The notes below the pieces were generated by a model. The model saw nothing but the letters and a program-made list of their open reading frames with translations, had not been told where the DNA came from and did no database searches. A program made the position numbers and the translations under genes. Shown here in pieces: positions 35,651 through 41,362 of a DNA stretch of 41,362 nucleotides. The stretch lies in the NCBI GenBank assembly GCA_002717285.1, contig PBDF01000004.1:76685-118046 (forward strand), given 5' to 3'. Numbering within the stretch: the first letter of the stretch is position 1; each line of letters starts with the position of its first letter. The DNA is from Magnetovibrio sp. (GTDB taxonomy: Bacteria; Pseudomonadota; Alphaproteobacteria; Rhodospirillales_A; JABHCV01).

Positions 35651-36448
35651 TCAAATCTTCTTTCCAGTGCCTAAAATTAGATAGAGTCCAAAAACAACCA
35701 TGGGTAGTGACAAAAATTGCCCCATGGTCAACCCTGCACCTATCGTACCCAGATGAGCATCAGGCTCGCGAAAAACCTCTACAAATAAACGCGCTATTGC
35801 ATACCCCAATAAAAAAACACCTAAAAGAGCACCAGGGCGTTTGCTAATGACCTTAGTTTTAGAAAGCACCGCTAAAACAATAAACAGAACAATTCCCTCC
35901 AGAACGGCTTCATAAAGCTGGCTCGGGTGACGGGGCTCAGGACCACCTCGTGGAAAGACCATAGCCCAGGGCACATCACTAACTCGACCAAACAATTCAC
36001 CGTTAATAAAGTTAGCCAATCTTCCAAGCATAAGTCCAACTGGTGCAGCACATGCAACTATGTCTGCAAATCTAAGTGGGGAAATACCACGACGCTTTAC
36101 AAAAAAAAGACCAATAAAAATTACCCCAATAAGGCCTCCATGAAAAGACATGCCTCCCTTCCATATATGAAATACCAACATCGGGTTAGACATGTAATAA
36201 TCCAGGTTATAAAAAAGTGCATAGCCAATTCGCCCACCTAGAACTATTCCAAGCGTTGCCCAAACCAAAAAATCATCAACATCTTTTTGACTAGCGACAT
36301 CAGGTGAGCGAGCAGCAAGGCGTAGCATATAACGCCAAGCAAAAAGCAACCCAAAAATGTAGGCCATAGAATACCAACGTATAGCTACGGGACCTACTTG
36401 AAAAATAATTGGATCAATAGTTGGGTAAGGAAGCGCAAAGAAACTCAT
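35651..36448 (-). CDS. lgt: Prolipoprotein diacylglyceryl transferase
   Basis: A 265-residue inner-membrane enzyme transferring diacylglycerol from phosphatidylglycerol to the lipobox cysteine of prolipoproteins. It has seven hydrophobic helices, the HGG motif (103-105 in MSFHGGLIG) and the Lgt signature GRLANFINGELFG at 142-154 with the conserved Arg, Asn and Glu. The start codon overlaps the hldD stop by 4 nt and the methyltransferase follows after 6 bases. Substrates within this very window would include the two lipoproteins at 7788 and 32639. Confidence 0.96.
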   Translation of the reverse strand: MSFFALPYPTIDPIIFQVGPVAIRWYSMAYIFGLLFAWRYMLRLAARSPDVASQKDVDDFLVWATLGIVLGGRIGYALFYNLDYYMSNPMLVFHIWKGGMSFHGGLIGVIFIGLFFVKRRGISPLRFADIVACAAPVGLMLGRLANFINGELFGRVSDVPWAMVFPRGGPEPRHPSQLYEAVLEGIVLFIVLAVLSKTKVISKRPGALLGVFLLGYAIARLFVEVFREPDAHLGTIGAGLTMGQFLSLPMVVFGLYLILGTGKKI

Positions 36449-37440
36449 TTGTAAGACCGATATTGATCATCTTTCAAGAGATAGTCACCAACATAGGCTT
36501 TGATACCATCTTCGAGCGACATGAACGGTTTGTCGAAGCCAGCAGAGAAAAGTTTCTTCATATCTGCCTGTGTAAAATACTGATATTTGTCACGTATCTC
36601 TTCCGGTGTAGGTATAAATTTAATATTAACCTCCTTGTTCATGGCACTAAAAACTGCTGTGACCAAGTCCTGAAAAGATCGAGCTTTGCCCGTGCCACAA
36701 TTGAATAGACCACATACATGCGAATTTTGAAGCAACCAAAGAACTACATTGACGCAATCATCAACCCAGATAAAATCTCGCAATTGACCGCCATCAGCAT
36801 AATTTGGATGATGTGACTTGAAAAGTGTTGCAGTCTTTCCCTCACTAATTTGATTAAACACCTTGAGAGCGACGCTTTGCATTGCGCCTTTATGATATTC
36901 ATTGGGACCATAAACATTAAAAAACTTTAGCCCTGCCCATTGCGGTGGTTGCATCTCATTGTCCTCAATCATTCGCATGACTCGTCGATCAAACAAGTGC
37001 TTGCTCCATCCATATTTGTTAAGCGGCTTAAGCATAGCAAGAGCACCACGAGTTTGATCATCAATGAAATTCTGAGAGCCATCACCATAGGTAGCAGCCG
37101 ATGATGCATAAATAAACGGTACAGTATGGGATGAGCACCATACCCAAAGTTTATACGATAACGTAAAATTACTGGTAAAGATCAAATCAGCATTAGTTTC
37201 TGTAGTAGAGGATATTGCACCCATATGAATAACACCCTTGACACCAAGTGCATTGCTACCAAGGTAATCAAACAATTGCTCAGGTTGAACAATGTCGATC
37301 AAATCAAGTTTAGCAATATTTTTCCATTTGTCCTCGTTACCAAGCCTATCACAAATAACAACCTTGCCTAGACCCCGAGCTTCTATGGCGGCAGCAATAT
37401 TAGAGCCGATAAAACCAGCTCCACCTGTTATCAAGTACAT
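36445..37440 (-). CDS. hldD: ADP-L-glycero-D-manno-heptose 6-epimerase
   Basis: A 331-residue extended SDR enzyme that makes the heptose precursor for lipopolysaccharide inner core. The Rossmann loop GGAGFIGSN is at 6-14, the catalytic Tyr143-x-x-x-Lys147 (KYGWSKHLFD) and family-specific LGNEDKWKNI, FFNVYGPNEYHKG and SHHPNYADGGQLRDFIWVDD segments are present. Length matches E. coli HldD. It heads a minus-strand run with lgt (4-nt overlap), linking LPS and lipoprotein envelope functions. It implies a heptose-containing LPS. Confidence 0.95.
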   Translation of the reverse strand: MYLITGGAGFIGSNIAAAIEARGLGKVVICDRLGNEDKWKNIAKLDLIDIVQPEQLFDYLGSNALGVKGVIHMGAISSTTETNADLIFTSNFTLSYKLWVWCSSHTVPFIYASSAATYGDGSQNFIDDQTRGALAMLKPLNKYGWSKHLFDRRVMRMIEDNEMQPPQWAGLKFFNVYGPNEYHKGAMQSVALKVFNQISEGKTATLFKSHHPNYADGGQLRDFIWVDDCVNVVLWLLQNSHVCGLFNCGTGKARSFQDLVTAVFSAMNKEVNIKFIPTPEEIRDKYQYFTQADMKKLFSAGFDKPFMSLEDGIKAYVGDYLLKDDQYRSYK

Positions 37441-37574
37441 AAAAATTTCCTTCTAATCTAATTAGAATTTGTTTATAAGGCCGCTTTAGGGATGGGGCAA
37501 GAAGCGTCCTTAAGTTGCAACTGGACTAAAAAAGAGCCAATATACACATTATTATTGTTTAGGAATGAGTAGTT

Positions 37575-37883
37575 ATGCAATCATCCAATAAATTTTTTGA
37601 CGATTTAGCAAAGGTTGTTACTGGGGCTGCCTCAACTTTCACAGGAGTTAAATCTGAACTCGAGACCTTTATCCGTCAAAACTTGCAGCGACTGCTCAAG
37701 GATGCAGACCTAGTTAAACGTGAAGAGTTTGAAGTAATCAAATCGATTGCAATCAAGGCCCGAACAGAGCAAGAAAAACTAGAAGTCCGCATAAAAGATC
37801 TTGAAAAAGAAATTAATACTGCAAAAAAAAATGATAAAACAAAAACCATAAAAAAGACCAAAACAAAGAAATCTCGTCATTAA
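37575..37883 (+). CDS. ubiK: Ubiquinone biosynthesis accessory factor UbiK (BMFP family)
   Basis: A 102-residue small protein with an amphipathic N-terminal helix (FFDDLAKVVTGAASTFTGVK), a central RQNLQRLLKDADLVKREEFE segment and a coiled-coil (about residues 60-88, heptads of LEVRIKDLEKEI), ending in a lysine-rich tail. This is the BMFP/YqiC architecture; UbiK in enterobacteria trimerises and assists the ubiquinone synthesis complex with UbiJ at the membrane. The lysine tail is longer than in E. coli. Divergent from hldD across 134 bases. Confidence 0.88.
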   Translation: MQSSNKFFDDLAKVVTGAASTFTGVKSELETFIRQNLQRLLKDADLVKREEFEVIKSIAIKARTEQEKLEVRIKDLEKEINTAKKNDKTKTIKKTKTKKSRH

Positions 37884-37896
37884 TGCTCACGTCAGC

Positions 37897-37921
37897 AGTG
37901 GATAAACATGTGTTATCCACA
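37897..37921. promoter_or_regulatory. Inverted pair of DnaA-box-like sites
   Basis: TTATCCACA (37913-37921) is a perfect match to the strong DnaA box, and AGTGGATAA (37897-37905) on the other strand matches 8 of 9 bases. They are 7 bases apart in inverted orientation, just after the ubiK stop. Two sites alone do not make an origin; they could titrate DnaA, regulate a neighbour or be chance. Confidence 0.4.
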
Positions 37922-38081
37922 AAAAAAACCCTAAAAAACATTTCTCTACTTGCACCTAAACTCACCACTTGGTAAGGCTACAGGTAGTGGCAAATACAAA
38001 TTGACATACAACATAAGGTAGTCATTTGATTATGAGTTACTAGTTAAAGTTTTAATCTTTGCAGCTAAGGAATAGATAGCT

Positions 38082-38585
38082 TTGACCATTATCCGTCTTT
38101 CATCCAAAAAAATCATTCAACATCCATTGGATGTAATCGAGCAAATTGTTGATGAGAATAAATGGATATCTGACCGTCGAAATGATCAGGAAATTGCTGT
38201 TCAGGCGCCCGGAAAATGGGCTGACTATTCTATGTTCTTCGCTTGGAATGATACTGCAGACGCTGTCCATTTTACTTGCGCCTTTGATTTGCGAGTGCCA
38301 AGTGAAAGCCGTGATAACATTCACGAACTTCTTATTTTAATTAATGAGAAACTTTGGCTAGGTCATTTTGGTTTATGGGATCAAGAAGGTCTGCCTATGT
38401 ATCGTCATGCTCTTCTCCTTAGAGGCACTAGGGGGCCCAGCCTTGGTCAAATGGAGGACATGGTCGACACAGCAATTACTGAGTGCGAGCGTTTCTATCC
38501 TGCTTTTCAACAAGTACTATTTGGAGGGAAAAGCGCAACGGAATCGATAGAAGTAGCAATGGTTGATACAATTGGTGAAGCATAA
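38082..38585 (+). CDS. YbjN domain-containing protein (TTG start)
   Basis: A 167-residue protein of the YbjN/type III secretion chaperone-like fold. The segment SMFFAWNDTADAVHFTCAFD and a C-terminal ERFYPAFQQVLFGG region are typical of the alphaproteobacterial version next to proC. No ATG is available: an in-frame TAG at 38073-38075 closes the frame upstream, so TTG at 38082 is used, preceded by AAGGAA about 7 bases upstream. The family affects motility and stress in enterobacteria by unknown means. proC follows after 4 bases, implying co-transcription. Confidence 0.88.
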   Translation: MTIIRLSSKKIIQHPLDVIEQIVDENKWISDRRNDQEIAVQAPGKWADYSMFFAWNDTADAVHFTCAFDLRVPSESRDNIHELLILINEKLWLGHFGLWDQEGLPMYRHALLLRGTRGPSLGQMEDMVDTAITECERFYPAFQQVLFGGKSATESIEVAMVDTIGEA

Positions 38586-38589
38586 TATC

Positions 38590-39405
38590 ATGGCAACAAA
38601 ATTACTTTTAGTTGGCTGCGGAAAGATGGGAGGCGCACTTTTAGATGGGTGGCTTAAACAAGGTGTCATTTCTAGTAATATTACTGTAATTGAACCCAAT
38701 AATGATACGGCAACTGCTCTTCGCACCCAATACAAAGTTGCAACTAAGGCTTCCCCAGATGATTTTGACTTAGATAAAAAACCCAACGTCATCATTTTTG
38801 CTGTTAAACCACAAATCATGGATGTTGTCGCACCGTCTTATGCTCGTTTTGCTGAAACTGAGGTCGTTTACCTATCGATTGCCGCAGGCAAAACTATTTC
38901 TTACTATGAGAATGTACTAGGAAGAAACGCATCAATCGTGCGCGCTATGCCAAATACACCTGCTGCTGTAAGTCGCGGTATTACCGTTTACTGCACTAAT
39001 ACCCAAGCAAACAGTGAACAGATCTCTCTGTGCGAGCATCTACTGAGCAGTATTGGCGAGGTCGCAAGGACTGAAAATGAGGGCCACATAGATATTGTTA
39101 CTGCATTATCAGGTGGTGGACCTGCATATGTTTTTTTACTTGCAGAATGCTTAAGCAAGGCGGGAATCAAAGCAGGTTTACCGGAGGAATTGTCCAAACT
39201 TATAGCACGGGTAACTGTAGCTGGTTCCGGTGAACTCTTGCATCGCTCTGGTAAAGACCCAGCAATCCTGCGTCAGGATGTCACTAGCCCTGGCGGTACC
39301 ACAGCCGAGGCTCTGAGAATCCTGATGGCTGACAATGGATGGCAACCACTTTTAGACGAAGCTATTGCTGCCGCGACATTAAAATCACGCGAACTTGCCA
39401 AATAA
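38590..39405 (+). CDS. proC: Pyrroline-5-carboxylate reductase
   Basis: A 271-residue NAD(P)H-dependent enzyme for the last step of proline synthesis. It shows the Rossmann motif LLLVGCGKMGGALLDGW, VRAMPNTPAAV, ALSGGGPAYVFLLAE and the C-terminal signature DVTSPGGTTAEALRIL. A frame-internal earlier ATG at 38563 lies inside ybjN; ATG 38590, four bases after the ybjN stop, gives the right N-terminus. The ybjN-proC pairing is common in alphaproteobacteria. Confidence 0.96.
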   Translation: MATKLLLVGCGKMGGALLDGWLKQGVISSNITVIEPNNDTATALRTQYKVATKASPDDFDLDKKPNVIIFAVKPQIMDVVAPSYARFAETEVVYLSIAAGKTISYYENVLGRNASIVRAMPNTPAAVSRGITVYCTNTQANSEQISLCEHLLSSIGEVARTENEGHIDIVTALSGGGPAYVFLLAECLSKAGIKAGLPEELSKLIARVTVAGSGELLHRSGKDPAILRQDVTSPGGTTAEALRILMADNGWQPLLDEAIAAATLKSRELAK

Positions 39406-39520
39406 TTATTTTTGAAAAATTCTTGAAACCAATCTAAAAAATAAAATTTAAAATTACTAGATCCATAGAAAATTTACATTTTCTTTTGACTATCACAAAA
39501 AGACTGTTTCAAATAGATGC

Positions 39521-39865
39521 ATGGATAGCTCTGAGATCACATACAATGATTTTGAACGTGTTGACATCCGCGTTGGAACAATACTTAGTGTTGAACCGTA
39601 TCCTGAGGCTAAAAAACCCTGTTTCAAAATTTTTATTGATCTTGGACCTGAAATAGGGGAGAAAAAAACATCCGCTCAGGTTACCAAACACTATACTCCT
39701 GAATCGCTCATAGGCGAACAAGTAGCGTGCGTTGTTAATTTTCCTGCACGCCAAATTGGTAAATTCATGTCAGAAGTATTATTACTAGGTTTTCCTGATG
39801 AACGAAGTGAGGTCGTTCTGATAGGTCCCAAGCAAAAAATACCAAATGGAGGCAAACTATTTTAA
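39521..39865 (+). CDS. csaA: CsaA-like tRNA-binding domain protein
   Basis: A 114-residue single-domain protein of the EMAP II/tRNA-binding OB fold. Key segments are FERVDIRVGTILSVEPYPEAKKP (quoted by its core DIRVGTI), SAQVTKHY and VVNFPARQIGKFMSEVLLLG, matching CsaA throughout its length. CsaA is a homodimeric tRNA-binding protein first described as a secretion-related chaperone; its role in Gram-negatives is unclear. The ATG at 39521 has no strong ribosome binding site. Its stop abuts the convergent envZ stop with no bases between. Confidence 0.93.
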   Translation: MDSSEITYNDFERVDIRVGTILSVEPYPEAKKPCFKIFIDLGPEIGEKKTSAQVTKHYTPESLIGEQVACVVNFPARQIGKFMSEVLLLGFPDERSEVVLIGPKQKIPNGGKLF

Positions 39866-41182
39866 CTAAAATGGCAAAATTACACGAGCGCGAAGTCCAC
39901 CGACAGGGCTTGTGCCTAGTTTTATATCTCCGCCGTGGCCACGCACAACATCACGGGCAATAGATAAACCAAGCCCAACACCTCCAGTTTCCATGTTTCT
40001 TGACTCATCAATTCTAAAAAAGGGCTTAAAGACGTCCTCACGGATTCCTTCGGGAATTCCGGGGCCATCGTCGTCTATGATAATATCTACAAAATCTTCA
40101 CGTTTTCCAACCCTCAAAGAAACGTGCTCTGCATAACGAACTGCATTATCAATTAGATTGATAATAGCACGCTTAAAAACCTTGGGTCGGACAGGCACGT
40201 TAATCTCACCTTCAACATGCAGATCAATAATACTCCCCTTTCGCCGTGCCTGAGTTGCGATAATATCCAACAGATTACCTAGATTAGTTAATATTTGTTT
40301 TTCACCCCCCTCACCCTTAGCAAAATCAAGATAACCACAGAGCATAGTTTCCATTTCTGAAAGATCTTCCTTTAAATTTATAAGTTCGGAAGTTTCTGTT
40401 GCCATTTCGAGCTGCAACTTCATACGAGTTAAAGGTGTACGCAAATCATGAGAAACACCTGCAAGCATCTCTGTACGCTGGGTAATATGGCGCTGAATAC
40501 GCTCTTTCATGGCGATAAATGCAATGGCGGCCTGGCGTACCTCAGTCGCTCCCTCTGGTTTAAACTTACGTGCATCACGACCCTTGCCAAAATCATCTGC
40601 GGCCTCAGCAAGACGACGAATTGGTTTTACTTGGTTTCGCATAAAAATAGTAGCTACCGCTAACAAGGCTAGTGAGGAGCCCACCATCCAAAGTACAAAA
40701 ATATATGTCGTTGTACTAAAAAGCCTTTTACGTGCTGTAACTATATGCAGAACACCATTTGGAAGTTGTACGTCAATAACAACATGTCTATCTATTTTTT
40801 CAGAGTTTATCGCAAAAGGATACCAAATTGCTTCTTGTAGCGCTTTGGTCAAAGTTTGCTCCATTTTTCCGGGTGCTATAATTTGCTGACTGGATAATAT
40901 CTTTCCTTCAATATAGGACAAAGATAAGCCCATATGGTTAGCGGGCATATCTAAGATCTGATCAGACTTATTGTTACTTTTTTCACGCCTCATTAATTCA
41001 AGAACCGCAGCAATATCACCCGCAACCCCGCGTGACAAAGTAAGTGAGACTTTGCGCCAGTGGCTCTCATAAAAAATATAACCTGCGATGACTTGCAACA
41101 ATACCAACGGCATAATGATGATCATTAATGATCTGCCCAGCAGGCTTTTGGGTAAAAAACTTTTAGGAAAGAGTTTCAACAT
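39866..41182 (-). CDS. envZ: Two-component sensor histidine kinase, EnvZ type
   Basis: A 438-residue membrane sensor. Domain order is a first membrane helix (about 19-37), a periplasmic region to about 155, a second helix (about 160-181), HAMP (182-235), a dimerisation/phosphoacceptor domain with His245 in GVSHDLRTPLTRMKLQLEMA, and an ATPase domain with NLIDNAVRYA, DDDGPGIP and GVGLGLSIARDV. The H-box SHDLRTPLTRM is the EnvZ version. The ompR-type regulator gene ends 9 bases upstream, so the pair is one operon. The stimulus may be osmolarity or envelope state, by analogy only. Confidence 0.92.
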   Translation of the reverse strand: MLKLFPKSFLPKSLLGRSLMIIIMPLVLLQVIAGYIFYESHWRKVSLTLSRGVAGDIAAVLELMRREKSNNKSDQILDMPANHMGLSLSYIEGKILSSQQIIAPGKMEQTLTKALQEAIWYPFAINSEKIDRHVVIDVQLPNGVLHIVTARKRLFSTTTYIFVLWMVGSSLALLAVATIFMRNQVKPIRRLAEAADDFGKGRDARKFKPEGATEVRQAAIAFIAMKERIQRHITQRTEMLAGVSHDLRTPLTRMKLQLEMATETSELINLKEDLSEMETMLCGYLDFAKGEGGEKQILTNLGNLLDIIATQARRKGSIIDLHVEGEINVPVRPKVFKRAIINLIDNAVRYAEHVSLRVGKREDFVDIIIDDDGPGIPEGIREDVFKPFFRIDESRNMETGGVGLGLSIARDVVRGHGGDIKLGTSPVGGLRARVILPF

Positions 41183-41191
41183 AGTTACCCT

Positions 41192-41362
41192 TTAATCAGG
41201 ATGTAGCACATAGCCTTTACCCCGTACTGTTTTCAGGTAAATCGGAATTTTTGGGTCTGGCTCTATCTTGCGGCGCAATCGAGTTACCTGCACATCAATA
41301 GCTCTTACTCCACCACTAGCCCCTGTAATTTTTGTTAAAACTTCACGGCTCAAAACAATGCC
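41192..41362 (-). CDS. ompR: Response regulator, OmpR type, C-terminal end (5' part outside window)
   Basis: The last 57 codons of a minus-strand frame that runs off the window. The translation reads like an OmpR-family winged-helix DNA-binding domain: [11 protein letters not shown], then [19 protein letters not shown] and [12 protein letters not shown] before the stop at 41194-41192. The receiver domain is not visible. It sits 9 bases upstream of the EnvZ-type kinase, which is its likely partner. It is not in frame with anything else and is clearly truncated by the window edge only. Confidence 0.9.
   Translation of the reverse strand, partial: GIVLSREVLTKITGASGGVRAIDVQVTRLRRKIEPDPKIPIYLKTVRGKGYVLHPD

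Noticed and set aside
37884..38081. Chromosomal replication origin
   Set aside because: Only two DnaA-box-like sites, no cluster of further boxes, no clear AT-rich unwinding repeats, and none of the usual origin neighbours.

Overview
The window looks like a chromosomal stretch of an AT-rich, free-living alphaproteobacterium. The evidence is gene content and order: a Nudix/DUF6111/cca operon, trmL next to petABC, hldD-lgt-methyltransferase-pgeF-lipoprotein-prs, rplY-pth-ychF, and ubiK/ybjN/proC, all arrangements I associate with Rhodospirillales-like and marine (for example SAR116-like) alphaproteobacteria. The lineage is an inference. I see no phage, transposon, CRISPR array, rRNA or tRNA gene.

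Layout. 1-4.2 kb: end of an M16 peptidase gene, yqgE, a DsbD/ScsB-type thiol-disulfide reductase and a Prx5-type peroxiredoxin. 4.3-5.7 kb: thrB-rnhA overlapping by 4 nt on the minus strand. 5.8-8.4 kb: two secreted proteins of unknown function, one with a peptidoglycan-binding-like domain plus a helical-repeat region, the other a small lipoprotein. 8.5-10.8 kb: an arsenate-detoxification pair, ArsJ-associated GAPDH and ArsJ. 11.1-13.3 kb: Nudix, DUF6111 and cca, coupled by ATGA overlaps. 13.4-18.6 kb: an iron-associated locus on the minus strand, made of a DUF4856-type exported protein behind a Fur-box promoter, a fusion ORF of a fatty-acid hydroxylase with a ferric-iron binding protein, and a two-domain ferric-iron permease. 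18.8-22.1 kb: trmL divergent from petABC (cytochrome bc1). 22.3-23.5 kb: an MFS transporter. 23.6-27.7 kb: mtnP-mtnA plus a bifunctional class II aldolase/short-chain dehydrogenase in one tight operon. 27.8-30.2 kb: rplY-pth-ychF. 30.4-31.5 kb: a persulfide dioxygenase-rhodanese fusion on the plus strand. 31.5-37.4 kb: hldD-lgt-methyltransferase-pgeF-lipoprotein-prs on the minus strand. 37.6-39.9 kb: ubiK, ybjN, proC and csaA on the plus strand. 39.9-41.4 kb: an EnvZ/OmpR-type two-component pair, with ompR cut by the window edge.

Three accessory units deserve most attention. (1) The mtnP-mtnA-aldolase/dehydrogenase operon has the parts for a complete route from 5'-methylthioadenosine or 5'-deoxyadenosine to dihydroxyacetone phosphate plus a small aldehyde, which the fused dehydrogenase could then process. 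(2) The Fur-controlled iron locus contains an unusual in-frame fusion of a di-iron lipid hydroxylase to a periplasmic iron-binding protein, with a strong internal ribosome binding site at the junction and no ATPase gene nearby. (3) The GAPDH-ArsJ pair stands alone, without arsR or arsC, and has a palindrome upstream of its likely -10 box that could be an operator.
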